Numbered from the stretch's first letter, positions 22,764 through 34,330 are shown. The stretch is 64,000 bases of DNA from Closterium sp. NIES-65 (GCA_948144175.1 CANXME010000542.1:806001-870000), one strand, 5' to 3'. Numbers and translations: made by a program. Notes: generated by a model from the sequence alone, not told the origin.

Positions 22764-24067
22764 TGGTATAGAGCGATAGAAAGGTCCCATGGGCCCACCG
22801 CCCCATAACGTGCCCTAGCCTGAAGCGCCCTAGCCCGAAGCGCCCTAGCCCGTAGCGCCCCGTCAATCCGTGTCTCGCAGTGCCCCGTACCCCGTGCACC
22901 TGCCCGTTTTCCCCCGTCGCGCCCTATGTTTTCCCCCCGGTGCGCTGCCCGTACATCCGCTCGCGTAGTCGCACGCACCTGTACGAACGGTCGCGCGCGC
23001 AGCCGCGTGCGACGGCACACATAGCAGCACGCGCAACTGCTCGCCCGTCCGCTCGCAGAGCAGCCCGTGCGGCCTGCGCGCCGCGCCACCTGCAACCCGT
23101 CCCACAGCCTTCCCCGTAGCTCGACGCCCCACCTGTCCCCACTGCCTTAGCAAGCCGCCACAGCCAGAATAGCCGCCCCTTCCCAGTTCTGCCGCCCCAC
23201 CCTTAACAGGCCTCCCCTACCAGTTCTGCCGCCCTCACCCGTTCCCACTGCCTCACCTGTAGCCCGCCGCCCCAGCCATATCTGCAACCTCACCCGTTCC
23301 AGTCACCTCACCCAGTACCCTCCCCTGCACAGAACCGCACAGAACCGTGTAGAACCGCACAGAACCGCACGGAACCATGCAGAATCGTGCAGGACCGCAC
23401 AGAACCGTATAGAACCGCGCAGAACCGCCGCCTTACCTTCCCCACCCTTCGCCAGCAGCCTAGTTTACCGCCAGGAGCACCACCAGCAACTTAGACTGCC
23501 GCCAGTCACACTAGCAGCAACTTGAACTACCCCCTAGCAAAGCCAGCAACTTACACCGCCCCACCCGGTACTCCCCACTGCACAGAACCGCATAGAACTG
23601 CACCCGCTGCCCCACCCGTTCCAGCCAGAGCTGCTGCCCCACCCATTCCAGTCACCTCACCCGGAATCAGCCGCCCCACCCGGTACTCTCCACCCCGCAG
23701 AACCGCACTGAACTGCACAGAACCGCATAGAACCGCACCCGCTGCCCCACCCGTTCCAGCCAGAGCTGCTGCCCCACCCGTTCCAGTCACCTCACCCGGA
23801 ATCAGCCGCCCCACCCGGTACTCTCCACTCCGCAGAACCGCACTGAACTACACATAACCGCACAGAACCGCACCCGGTGCCCCACCTGTACCAGCAGACT
23901 AGTAGCAGCAGTTTAGGCTGCCCCAGCACTCGAGCAGCAGCTTAGACTACCGCTAGTGCACCAGCAGCAGCTTAGACTGCCCCCAGCGGAACCAGCAGCA
24001 GGATAGCCTACCGTCAGCAGCAGTTTAGGCCCACCTGCCAGCACCACCCCCGTTTCTAGCTACTCAC
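22764..24067 (+). repeat. E4 leader: primer site and GC-rich repeats where gag should be
   Basis: After the primer site come CCTAGCC-CGAAGCGCC repeats (22800-22860), many copies of a 10-11 bp word CAGAACCGCA (23330-23860), and a roughly 115-135 bp tandem duplication starting near 23557, 23671 and 23806. No Gag core is present, although E2 has one of about 210 residues in this place. Confidence 0.75.
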
Positions 24068-25570
24068 ATGGCTTGTACTCGAGTCCTACAGCAGCAGGGC
24101 CAGCCGCAGCACTCCCGGCAGTGGGGACCTGCGGGTTCAAAGTGTGGAGCCCTCAGCAATGGCTCAGCTAGCAGTGGGCGAGACGTCGGCCCCTGCGGGT
24201 ACCGGGCCCTGATAGGCCCTGGTGCTGGCACTACCTGCTGGTGTCCTGACCACTCTACGTCCAGCTGCTACCGTCGACTCGACGACCTTCACCGTGAGCG
24301 TTTTGGTCCTCATACTATTACACCGCACTGGCCCTCGCGACTTCGCCAGCGCACTGCTGCACTAGTTGAGTCTCACCTACCTGGTCTAGGACCGTTCCCG
24401 GCTGCACGAGTAGAGACCTGTGTTTCCAAACTTGGTGTGTATGTTGTTTCCAGTCCAGGCGCCTCTGAGGGTCTTTGTGTAGGAGCTGCAGCTACCACTA
24501 GTCTAGCACTAGCCTTTGTAGCTGGTTCGGGTGCGACCCCACAGACTGCACAACTTTCCTTCACCCTAGACTCTGGAGCGTCCAGCTATTTCTTTCGCGA
24601 CTGTACTGACCTCACACCACTGCGCACTCCAGTCACTGTCGCCTTAGCTGACCCCTCTGTGGGACGTGTAGTTCCTCGCAGCACCACCACTCTCCCGTGT
24701 CCGGCGGCTCCCTCAGGTTTTCTTACAGGTTACTACACCCCCTCGTTCTCTAGGAACCTGGTGGGTGTCGGTCACCTCCACGACCTAGGTGTAGTCACCA
24801 CTTTCCCACTGGACGAGCCTGTTGCCTCCTGCACAGTCGGTACTACTGGGGCCCCTCTGGCCACTTTTCACAGGGATCCGGGCTCTGGTCTGTACTCACT
24901 ACACACTGGGTCCCACCGCACTGGGTCAGGCCAGGTCAGGTCAGGTCAGGTAGCTGCTGTGTCGTACGACTGTCGCTCCCTCACCCACCCGTCTGTCCTC
25001 TGGCACCACCGTCTAGGTCACCCGTCGTTCCCACGTCTTAGTAGGATGGCACGTTACCGTCTGGTCTCAGGTCTCCCAGAGTCGCCTGCCCCGCTTCCTC
25101 GCTCGCCTGCGCCGCTGTGCACTCCTTGCGTCGAGGGTCGGCAACGCGCTGCCCCTGACTCCTCCTCGTTCCCCCCCACCACGGCTCCCTTCCATACCCT
25201 GCACTTGGACGTCTGGGGCCTCTCCCCGGTCCTTGGACCACGTCAAGAACGCTATTTCCTGATTGTGGTGGACGACTACTCCCGCCACACCACGGTTTTC
25301 CCCTTGCGACGGAAGGCCGACGTGCCTACCGTCCTCGAGCCGTGGCTGCTAGCGTGGGGTGGTGCCCAGAGCCTGTGTGGGCTTCACCTACACTCGAACC
25401 GTGGTGGTGAGTTTTCTTCCACTCGTTTGGAGATGTTTTGTCATGGTTGGGGAGTCATTCTGTCGTACACGCTACCAGCCTCGCCGCAGCAGAACGGGGT
25501 ATCCGAGCGTCGCATTGGCCTGGTCATGGAGGTTGCCCGGACCTCCATGTGCCATGCCGGTGCCCCTTAG
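24068..25570 (+). pseudogene. E4 gag tail, protease and integrase
   Basis: This 500-codon frame begins with the end of a Gag (CWCPDHSTSSCYRRLDDLHRERFG). Protease follows as FTLDSGASSYFF. The integrase zinc site is WHHRLGHPS … CTPCVEG, with core residues LHLDVWG and NGVSERRIG. The second integrase aspartate is changed: LHSNRGGEF instead of HSDRGGEF. A TAG near 25568 ends the frame within CHAGAP, and a second stop follows ten bases later. The product would be inactive for integration. Confidence 0.85.
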
Positions 25571-27299
25571 TTCTTGTGGCCTTAGGCGGTCCGCTACGCC
25601 GCGCACCAGCTGAACCTGTGGCCCAGTGATGCACGGCCACGGGTAACGCCGGTCTCGCTCTGGTCAGGTTTACAGGGTGTAGCAGCTGACTTCCGTGTCT
25701 GGGGTTGTTTGGCTCACGTTCGCGCCCCTGGCGCAAACAAGTTGTCTCCGCGCACTCGTGCCTGCGTCTTTCTTGGCTTTTCTTTGGACGCCTCCGGCTG
25801 GGTGTTCTACGACCCGGTCACCTGTGGGTTCTTCGCTTCTCAGGACGTCACGTTCGACGAGTCTCTCTGTTACTACAGGAGTCGGCCCCACCGAGGTACT
25901 GACGTTTTTTCCCCCCCGCTGTTCCTCACCCTTGAGCCTCCCCCAGTCGCCCCGGTAGACCCCCCTCCTTCGCGTCCTGCCCCGTTAGGTGTGTCGCACG
26001 TCACTCCGCAGTCGTCCTCCCCGCAGCGTCCAGTCCCTGTCGTGTCTGGGGGTGCGGGAGGTGCAGTTGCGGAGGGTGAGGGTACTGGGGCTGCAGGATC
26101 TGGTGGTGTCGGCCCTGGGGGTGCAGGGGTTGTGGGAGTGGAGGTCACTCCTGTGGAGGACACGGCAGCCTCGAGTCGACGGCCTCGCCCCACCTCACCC
26201 CCTGGCTTCCCGTCTGTCCCGCAGTTTCCCCCTCGTTCTTCTCTGCCGCCGGTTGCTGCGGAGCCTGGGGGTGTTCCTGCGGGAGGTACTTGAGGCCCCG
26301 GGGGTGTCGGTGGTGGAGGTGCTGGTTCTGGGGGTGCTTGAGCTGGAGCCACTGGCACTGTGGCGCCTACACCGCGCACTGTACGTTTCCTGACCCGTGA
26401 GCAGCGTCTCCTTCGGTTGGAGAGGGAGAAGCGTGAGCAGTTTGAGAGGACACAGTAGCAGCTGCAGCAGCAGCAGCAGCAGCAGAAGAAGAGATTGGAG
26501 GAGGAGTCACAGTTGCAGCAGGAGAGGGTCGAGGAGGAGTCACGGCCACACCAGGAGAGGGTAGAGCATGAGTACCGCCCGCAGCAGCAGGGGCAGTTAC
26601 AGACACACCAGAGGAGAGTAGAGGAGCAGTCCCGGCCGCACCAGGAGAGGGTAGAGCAGGAGTCCCACCCGCAGCAGCAGGTACAGTTACAGACCCAGCA
26701 AGAGAGAGTAGAGGAGGAGTCACGGCCGCAGCAGGAGAGGGTAGTGCAGGAGTCCCAGTTGCAGCAGCGGGTGCAGCTGCAGTCGCAGCAGGAGAGGGCA
26801 GAGGCGGAGCCACAGGTGCAGCTGCAGGGGCCGGTACCGTCGCAGCAGACGCCAGAGGAGGCGGAGCAGCAGCGACTGCGACTACGCGACCTCCCCGACC
26901 CAACACCTGCACGCTTTGTTCGTGGTCCCCTACCGCCCCCTCCTGTTCCCCCTGTTGAGTCCCTTTCCTCGTCCCAATGGACTCGTCGTTCTCCCCTCAG
27001 TCGTGCTGTGTCCCTAGAGCGTCGTCGGTCTCGTTACCGTGCAGTCGGTCCGTTCCACCTTGTTCTTCGCTCTTGTGTTCCACCTCCACCTGTCCTTCCA
27101 CAGCCCCCTGAGTCGTCCCTCACTGTGCTTCACGACGCGTTGTCTGACTACCTCCGTGCCTCCCGTCCTATCGTCTCCCGTGTTTTGTCCGCGCTGGTCA
27201 CTCTCCGGACTCCACCTCTGTCGTCTGTCTCCGCTCTTGTTACCACTGTCGCTAGCTTTGCCTCTTCCCACCGCCTTGACTACGCCGCTCACGTGGTGA
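25571..27299 (+). pseudogene. E4 integrase tail and Gln/Glu-rich linker
   Basis: After the stops the integrase C-terminal region continues (RACVFLGFSLDASGWVFYDP, FASQDVTFDES, 25709-25880), then a Pro/Gly-rich stretch. From about 26395 comes a long Gln/Glu/Arg-rich segment with ERVEEESRPQQ-type repeats (to 26900), likely helical. The frame then reads into SLSSSQWTRRSPLSRAV and a region conserved in E12 (YAAHVVSG). In-frame stops lie near 26290 and 26456. Confidence 0.7.
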
Positions 27300-28157
27300 G
27301 TGGCCATGCTCGTTCTCCGTTCTTTGGGGGTGCTCCTCTCTTTCCCTTGGAGGTCCTCGAGGACAGGCAGTTCGAGCTTGGTTTCCTTGCGGTCGTTGTT
27401 CCTCATCTCTGCGCCATGCTACTTGCCCCTGAGGGAGATCCAGACGCCCTTGACAGACCCATTACCTCGCACTCACGCCGAGGCGCTCTCGGGACCCTGG
27501 GCTTCGTACTGGATAGCAGCTGAGGAGGCAGAGATGGCATCTTATAGGTCCACAGGCACTTACGTCGACGTAGTCCCACCACCTGGGACGAACGTCGTCA
27601 GTGGCCGATGGCTCTACAAGATGAAGCGGCCGCCTGGATCACCACCTATGTTCAAGGCGCGCTATGTGGCGAGAGGCTTCAGTCAGCGAGAGGGGGTGGA
27701 CTTCTTCCAGACCTTCGCTCCCACCCCGAAGATGAGTACTCTTCGGGTGTTGCTGCATATTGCAGCACAGCGCGACTACAAGTTGCACTCCTTGGACTTT
27801 TCCACCGCGTTCCTTCAGGGGAGCCTGCACGAGCAGATCTGGCTGCGTCGCCCGCCTGGCTTCACTGGCTCTTTTCCACCTGAGACACAGTGGCAGCTGC
27901 GTCGACCAGTCTACGGCCTGCGTCAGGCTCCACGTGAGTGGCACGACACACTTTGCTCGACCCTTGCAGCGCTTGACTTCTTTCCGTCGTTTGCTGACCC
28001 GTCACTGTTCGTTCGCCGTGGCTCGACCCCGTTCTTTGTCCTGGTCTACGTCGACGACCTGGTGTTCGCCACTCCCGACCGACGCGCGCTGGCCTCCGTG
28101 AAGGAGGAATTGCAGAGGAGACACACTTGCACTGACTTTGGTGAGCTGCAGCTCTAG
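27300..28157 (+). pseudogene. E4 reverse transcriptase
   Basis: Recognised by VSGRWLYKMKRPPGSPPMFK, YVARGFSQREGVDFFQTFAP, LHSLDFSTAFLQG (motif A intact, unlike E2), VYGLRQAPREWHDTL and VLVYVDDLVFAT (motif C). It ends at TAG 28155-28157 after GELQL, and RNase H goes on in another frame. Confidence 0.82.
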
Positions 28158-29022
28158 CCTGCAGATCACGAGGGACAGGGCAGCTTGTACCATTACGCTG
28201 ACTCAGTCGCATACGGTCGAGCAGATCCTCACGCGGTTTCGCTTCCCGTTCTCCAAGGTACAACTCACCCCTCTTGGTGTGGACCATGGGCTCACGGCTC
28301 CACCTTCGAACGAGCCATTTGAGTCCAGCGGTCCATACCCTGAGCTGGTGGGTTGTCTCATGTACCTGATAACCTGCCCTCGCCCAGACCTAGCTTACCC
28401 TCTTAGCGTCCTTGCGCGTTTCGTTGCGCCTGGGAGACACCGACCTTCCCACTGGTACGCGGCTAAGAGGGTGGCGAAGTATGTGGCGAGTACATCAGGC
28501 ATGGGACTTGTCCTTGGAGGGAAGCAGCCAGTTACACTCACAGGTTACTCAGACTCGTCGTGGGCCGACGACGCGGAGACGCGCCGGTCTACAGAGGGGT
28601 ACTCCTTTAGCCTCGGAGCAGGTGCTGTTTCTTGGCGGTCGACTCGGGCGTCGTCTGTCGCCGGTTCCAGCTGTGAGGCAGAGGTGTACGCTGCGGCCAT
28701 GGCCGCTCAGGAGCTTCGATGGCTGTCTTTCCTTCTCACTGACCTTGGTGAGCGGCCTCGCTCTCCCCCAGTCTTATTCGCCAACAACAGGTCTGCTGTC
28801 CTATTGTGTGAGGAGCCTCGACTGGTTGGGAAGGCGAAGCACATCCAGCTTCGTTACTTCCTTCTGCGTGAGTTGCAGCAGCGTGGCCAGGCACGCGTGG
28901 TATGTGTGGTCTCTGAGGCCAACACTGCAGATATCTTTACCAAGGCGTTGCCGCCTTGTGACCACCAGCGTTTCTGCACCCAGCATGGCCTTGTGTCTAC
29001 AGGCCCTCACTTGATTGTTTAG
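28158..29022 (+). pseudogene. E4 RNase H
   Basis: Frame shifted by one base from the preceding reverse transcriptase. It contains the connection (ITRDRAACTITLTQSH, GCLMYLITCPRPDLAYPLS) and RNase H with GYSDSSWADD and SSCEAEVYA. The usual V/A-D-N reads LFANNRSAVLL, so one acidic residue is Asn here (E12 has ADN). It ends IFTKALPPCDHQRFC … LIV, the family's normal C terminus. Confidence 0.82.
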
Positions 29023-29312
29023 AGATGCTTTGCTTTGTACTCTGGCATCTCTTTATATTTGCTATACATATGCATCTAGACTGGCCTTGTGGCCCTGCTC
29101 TTCTGTAGAGATGCTTGTCGTGTACTCTTGCATTTTCTATATTTGCTGTATCCTTGCATGTGGACTGCCCTTGTGGCCCCTCGCTTGTTCTCGGACTGCG
29201 TGGTGATCTTGAGATCCACCCCAAGATTTGTTGTGTTTTTTGCGCACTGGTCCTGTGACCCTTGCTGTGTGTTGCTTTCCACAGGACTACCGTCACCTAG
29301 ACTATGGGGGTG
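29023..29312 (+). other. E4 3' untranslated region with tandem partial repeats
   Basis: Related blocks start GAGATGCTT at 29023-29110 and 29106-29190, containing TATATTTGCTAT and TTGTGGCCC words, then a tract ending in the polypurine site. The same arrangement, reversed, is seen in E12. Confidence 0.55.
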
Positions 29313-29448
29313 TGTCAAGCTATATTTGTTATAGCTTATTTGTGTTAGTCTAGGTGTACCTCATGTTTTCCTAGGGTTAGGGTTATGCTTGCTATATCTT
29401 GCTTGTTTTCACTTTTCCTTAGTCAACTTATATTGTTGTAACTTGACA
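29313..29448 (+). repeat. 3' LTR of E4 (136 bp)
   Basis: It begins TGTCAAGCTATATTTG and ends TAACTTGACA. The polypurine tract ACTATGGGGGTG lies immediately upstream. Confidence 0.9.
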
Positions 29449-29453
29449 GGCGT

Positions 29454-29495
29454 TGCCCAAGCGAGGGCGGGGCCAACACTCCATTCCCGTTAACA
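29454..29495 (-). repeat. 3' LTR of E3, inner end
   Basis: The 42 bases after E4 match 36351-36392 (GAGGGCGGGGCCAACACTCC) and finish the interrupted LTR. Confidence 0.82.
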
Positions 29496-29591
29496 CTCCC
29501 CTGCCACGCTTACGCTTGGGCCTCTAGCCCACACGGCAGTACTCCACGGAGAAAACGCGTCCCCGGCGTACACCCCACGTGCAGCACGCTG

Positions 29592-30483
29592 TCACCACAC
29601 CAGCCGTGTAGAAGCGCACGGCACCTTCTGCTGCACCTCATCGTCGCCGTCGCCGACTTCGGCCAGACGAACTTGGCCGATGGTGACAGAGCACCGGCTG
29701 AAAGCCGGATAATGCAGCGCCTTCGTTAGGAAGTCCGCCGGCTGCTCGGTGGTTGGGATGTACTTCAGCACAAACTTCCCGTGCCTCACCATGTGCTGCA
29801 ACCAGGCGTAGTGTCGCTCCATATGTTCGAGGTTGCACGTCAGCCCCAAGCCCTCAGCGACCGTGATTGCCAACTTGTTTTCGACGCGGAGGATGGTCGG
29901 CTTCCTAGCGTCGAGCAGCTTGAATTCCGCAAGAAGGTAATGAAGTCAGCATCCTTCCTTGCCTACATCCGTGGCCGCCACGTACTCTGACTCGGTCGAC
30001 GACAATGTCGCGCACTTGATGCTTGAGCTCGACCAGAAGATGGCGGCCCCTTCGTAGATGAACACATAGCCTCCCGTGCTCGTCTAGGTCTGCTTGTCGC
30101 CCGCGTCGTCGGCATCCACGTAGCCGATCAGCTCCAGCGACTCTGGTCCACCGCCGAACTCCAGGGCGGTGTAGCGGGTGTCGGCGAGGTAGGCGAGGCA
30201 GCGGTAGACCTCGCGCCAATGCTCGTCGCTCCTCACCATGAGGCCGCTCCCGAGCTTGCAGCAGGCGAACGCGATGTCCGGCCTCGTCGTCGTCGCCACA
30301 AACTGTAGCGAGCCGACCTTTTGCCACTACTCCTCCTCCTCGCGCTTCTGGGCCTCCTCGTCGTCGAACGTCAGCTGAGCGTAGGTGTTGACCGAGACCG
30401 GCGTCTTCGGGACTCGACCGCCCCGCTCCTAGTCGATGAAGCGCGTGCGCAGCTTGTCGGCGTAGCCCTGCTGGTGCAGCCAC
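29592..30483 (-). pseudogene. E3 RNase H remnants
   Basis: RNase H pieces occur in different frames: LELIGYVDADDAGDKQT (30084-30299) and a C-terminal part MERHYAWLQHMVRHGKFVLKYIPTTEQPADFLTKAL (29592-29873). Stops and shifts separate them. The end of the polyprotein is about 100 bp from the 3' LTR. Confidence 0.7.
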
Positions 30484-30524
30484 AGCTTCCTGGTCGGCCT
30501 ACCGCGCACGATCTCCAGCCCAAG

Positions 30525-31949
30525 TTACTTCACCACCGGCGAGATCTCGCGCAACTCGAAGGCGGCCTCTAGTAGCTCCTTCAACATCGTGGTGCTGCTG
30601 CCGGCGGTGAGCATGTCGTCGACGTAGACCAGCACTCCGTCGTCACCGGCCTTGAAGTAGAGCGCCTCGTCGACCTGGCTCTTCTGCCAGCCAGCGCCCA
30701 GCAACACAATGTCGAGAGCCCTGTACCACAACAGGGGCGACTGCTTCAGCCCGTAGAGGCTCTTCAGCAGCTTACACACCCGGCCGGTCCCGACGTCGAA
30801 GTAGTCCGGCTAGTACATGTAGAGCACCCTGTCAAGCTTACTCTGCAGGAAAGCGTTCTTCATGTCGAGCTGCATTGGGTTGAGGTCGAGGATAGCGACG
30901 ATGCTGAGGAAGATCCTCAGTGTGACGTAGCTGCTCACCGGCGAGTACGTCTCATCGTAGTCGGCACCGTACACCTGCGTGAAGCCCTTCACGACCAACC
31001 TCGCCTTCTCGCGCTTGACGGTGTCGTTGATGCGGTACTTGGTCGTCAACATCCACTGGTTCTTCATGATGTTCACTCTGCATGGGCGTTCAACCAGCTC
31101 CCAAGTGCCCATGCCAATGAGGCTGCGGATAACTTCTTCCATGGCGGCTTTCATTGCCTCGCCCTTCCAGCTCGCAAGCGCAACCTTCACCGTCATCGTG
31201 GCGATGTCCCAGCGGTGTTCGGGGTGAGCATGTACGTCGGGGTCGAGCTCCAGCAGGTCGACATCATCCTCGGCGTCGTCGTACACCAGGTCGTCGTCGA
31301 CCTTGTCGTACATCGTGGTGAAGGCAGCTGGGGGAAGGCAGGCGTGGAAGCTCAGCCGCTCCGTCGGCCGTCGAGCTCGACCTGTGCGTCGCAGCTCAGT
31401 CTTCGTGATCGGAACTTCCACCACGTCGCTGTCGCTTGACTTCTCACCCGCCGACTGCTCCCCTTCCTCGTCAATGTCCTCGTCGTCGATCAGCTGCTTC
31501 GATCCTTCGACTGGCTGCTCATCTGCGGCTGACTTTGACAGCTCCCTTGTCGACCGCACCGGCTGGTGCTCCCTTGTCGACTGCACCCCTGCTGTTGACT
31601 CCTGTTCGACCGGCTCCCCTATCGTCGACGGCATCCTATCCTGGTCGACAAGCTTGGCGCCTTGTCGACCGCCGCCGATGCCACTGGTTGGCGCCACAGG
31701 CGACGCCTCAAGGCTCCCCTCATCGCCGGTGGCCGGCATTGGTGTCGACGAGGGCCGATCTGCGACGGAAGAGAGAGGAGCGAGAACCAGGGGAGGTGGA
31801 AGAACCTCCACAACATCCTCATCATCAGGCTCATCGACTTCGGCGAGTAGTGGAACCGCCGCCGTCGAAATGTCCGTCGGTGGGTGTGCCTGCGTCCGCC
31901 CCGACGCTGGCCCATACTTCGCCTTCCACACCTCCAGCGACAGCGTCAC
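30525..31949 (-). pseudogene. E3 reverse transcriptase, with stop at 30810
   Basis: The first frame (31949-30810) holds a Ser/Glu-rich linker and then WELVERPCRVNIMKNQW, KARLVVKGFTQ, TYSPVSSYVTLR and motif A MQLDMKNAFLQ. A TAG at 30810 ends it. The same domain continues at 30779-30525 with LLKSLYGLKQSP and LVYVDDMLTAG (motif C). Catalytic residues are present but the frame is broken. Confidence 0.8.
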
Positions 31950-31961
31950 GTAAAGATCACC

Positions 31962-33002
31962 TCAACCGACGTGACCACCTTGTTGTCGGATAGGTCGAGC
32001 ACCTCCCAGCCCTTGCTCTCCTGCGACACACCCAGGTGACGTCCCGAGCAAGCCTTCGGCGCCTGCTTTCCACCGCGCTGCTGCTCGAGAATCATGAACT
32101 GCACCATGCAGCCCCACACCCGCGCCAGCGTGAGATCGGGCTTCTTCCCGGTCAGCAGCTGGTACGGCATCGTCCCCGGCGTCGTCGTCGACCACTCCAA
32201 GTAGTTGCGCACCTACTTGGAGACACACTCCAGGTACGACATCTTGCCACCGGTGGTGCTGTACGCCCATGTGCAACAGCATCATCCGCACTGACTCGAC
32301 GACCTCGCGCATCTCCCGCTCAGCCATGCCGTTCTGCTGCGAAGTGTAGGGGCATGTCAAGTTGAGGTTGATGCCCTTCCCGTTGATGAAGTTGGTGAAA
32401 TCCTTTCCGAGGAACTCCTCTCCCCGGTCTGAGCTAAGCGACAGCACCGACTTCTTTGTCTGTCGTTCCACCAGCACCAACCACTTCTGGTGCTCCCGCA
32501 GCACATCGCTCTTCTTAGCGACCGGCATTGCCCATACGAACCGAGTCTGGCAATCCTTCAGCAGCAGGAAGTACAAGCTGCCATCATTAACAGCCACCCG
32601 AAATAGCCCGCACAAGTCAATGTGCACAACAGCCAGTGCCTCCTCGGCGTCCGAGCCCTTGTCGGGGAAGATGTGCCGCGCCAGCTCTCCTCCGACGCAC
32701 GAGACACACGGCGGGTCTGCTCCGATCGACGGCATGATGTCGAGCCTAACAGCAACTTCATGCTTCGCTGAGCTCTTGATTGTGTCGACGCCGACGTGCG
32801 CGAGCCTTGCATGCAGCCAGTAAGGGATCGACGTCGTCGCCGAGACGATCATCTGCAGAGCCACCACCTCGGTCGACGGTGACCGTGTCGAGCAGGGGCG
32901 AAGGTCGGTGCAGAGGACTCGTCTGGTGTAGCGTGCTTGACCGAGCACCTCCTTCGTCGCGGCGACAAGCAGCATCTCGTCGCCATCGCCCTGCAACTGC
33001 AC
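31962..33002 (-). pseudogene. E3 integrase
   Basis: It has HARLAHVGVDTIK … CVSCVGGELARHIF (zinc-binding HHCC) and the catalytic core residues VVHIDLCG, SSDRGEEF and QQNGMAERE. After MLLHMGVQHHRWQDV the frame shifts. The continuation YQLLTGKKPDLTLARVWGCMV lies in the overlapping frame at 31946-32212. Confidence 0.8.
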
Positions 33003-33097
33003 TCCGCTCTCCTTCAGCTGGCCAGCTGACAGCAGGTTCGACTGTACGCCGGAACGTAGAGTACGTCGGGGATGAGGACCTGCTTCCCGGCCTCCCT

Positions 33098-33331
33098 TTA
33101 TAGAGTGACGGTTTCGCGACCCTCGACGGGCTGCAGCGCCTCGTTGAATCCCCGTACGTGCTTAACTCTGTCGCTCGGCGCCATGTCGACGAATACCGCC
33201 TTCGTCCCCATCAAGTGGTGGGAGCACCCGCTGTCGAGCAGCACCGCCATCGGGTTGGCCTGCACAGCTACCGCCACCGCCTGGAAGTCCTCGCCAGCAT
33301 TTGGCGCCAGCGAGACCGTCGGCTCCACCAC
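33098..33331 (-). pseudogene. E3 protease segment
   Basis: LLDSGCSHHLMGTKAVF is the copia aspartic protease centre (DSG). The 77-residue frame ends at a stop at 33098, and the integrase follows in another frame. The enzyme would act on the Gag-Pol precursor; in this copy it is broken by frame changes on both sides. Confidence 0.78.
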
Positions 33332-33771
33332 GACGCCTCCTCGTCGCCTCGGCCCTTGCCGCTGGAGCTGTCGGCGTCCTTCGTCGACGACGTCTTCTTC
33401 GAAGTTTGCTTCTCCTTGTGCGGCTTTGCATCTCGACGAGGGCGACGGCTAGTCGACCGGCCACGACCTCCCTTGGTGTCGTCCTCGTCGCTGTCGTCGC
33501 GGTCGGGGCAGTCGTAGGAAAGGTGGTCGGGGTCGTGGCAGATCCAGCACTCCCGCCGTCGACCACCACCTCCACGGCCCTTGTCCCGCGTCGACCTCTT
33601 CTCGTCGATGTCCTTCGTCGACCGCCCACCTCCGCTACCACCTCCGCCCGGCTTCCCGCGCTGCCCTTGCTGCTGATTCAGCAACGTTGATGCAGCGTAG
33701 TTTGCCTGCGGAAGCAGCTCCGTGGGCTGTTTGGCCTCTTGCATCGCCTCATCTTGAAGGATGTAGCTGGT
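33268..33771 (-). pseudogene. E3 gag C-terminal part with zinc knuckle
   Basis: This continues Gag beyond the TRIM array (SYILQDEAMQEAKQP), then a Gly/Arg/Lys-rich basic region and a CCHC knuckle CWICHDPDHLSYDC near 33540. A Lys/Ser-rich stretch follows. The frame is lost near 33330, where the protease lies in another frame. Confidence 0.8.
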
Positions 33772-33776
33772 GATGG

Positions 33777-34325
33777 TGTCAGAATCCCAGCCACTAACCA
33801 CTGGGATAAAAGGGCTTGTTTAGTAGCGGGTCAGTGCGCCCATAACCCCCAAGGACAACGAGCCTGTAACCCTTCCCTATGATCAATCGGGGATCACCAG
33901 TGGACCTCTGACACCCCCCCGCACTGGGAGGCCCGAAGTGCACACACCGGGATTCGAACCCGAGACCTTCACTCTGATACCATGTCAGAATCCCAGCCAC
34001 TAACCACTAGGACAAAAGGGCTTATTTGTGTAGCGGGTAAGTGCGCCCATAATCCCCCAAGCCAACGTGCCTGTAACCCTTCCCTAGGATCAATCGGGCA
34101 TCACCAGTGGACCTCTGACACCCTCCGCACTGGGATGCCCGAGGTGCACACACTGGGATTCGAACCCAAGACCTTCGCTATGATACCATGTCAGAATCCC
34201 AACCACTAACCACTGGGATAAATGGGCTTGTTAAGTAGCGGGTCAGTGCGCCCATAACCCCCCAGGACAACGAGCCTGTAACCCTTCCCTAGGATCAATC
34301 GGGGATCACAAGTGGACCTCTTACA
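33777..34325 (-). mobile_element. TRIM array: three LTRs and two internal segments, GATGG target duplication
   Basis: LTRs of 137-138 bp (33777-33913, 33983-34120, 34189-34325) begin TGTCAGAATCCC and end CTCTGACA (CTCTTACA in the last). They alternate with internal segments of 68-69 bp (33914-33982, 34121-34188). Reading leftward, each internal part starts with the primer site TGGTATCAGAG or similar and ends with a polypurine tract (GTGCGGGGGGG). GATGG flanks the array at 33772-33776 and 34326-34330. There is no coding capacity. This is a terminal-repeat retrotransposon in miniature, in a tandem form that single LTR recombination between two copies would give. It interrupts the gag of E3. Confidence 0.9.
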
Positions 34326-34330
34326 GATGG

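Larger units (their letters stand above)
22628..29448 (+). mobile_element. E4: copia element inside the E3 LTR, GGCGT target duplication
   Basis: A 6821-bp element with 136-bp LTRs at 22628-22763 and 29313-29448 that differ at two positions. GGCGT flanks it (22623-22627 and 29449-29453). The primer site TGGTATAGAGCG follows the 5' LTR and CTATGGGGGTG precedes the 3' LTR. The internal part carries only the tail of gag, then protease, integrase, linker, reverse transcriptase and RNase H. It has in-frame stops and altered catalytic residues. E12 belongs to the same family. Confidence 0.93.

Noticed and set aside
25873-26379. Pro-rich minus-strand frame in E4
   Set aside because: Complement of the Gly/Val-rich linker of the E4 polyprotein.
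31303-31993. Plus-strand Ser-rich protein
   Set aside because: Opposite strand of the E3 linker and reverse transcriptase. No independent support.
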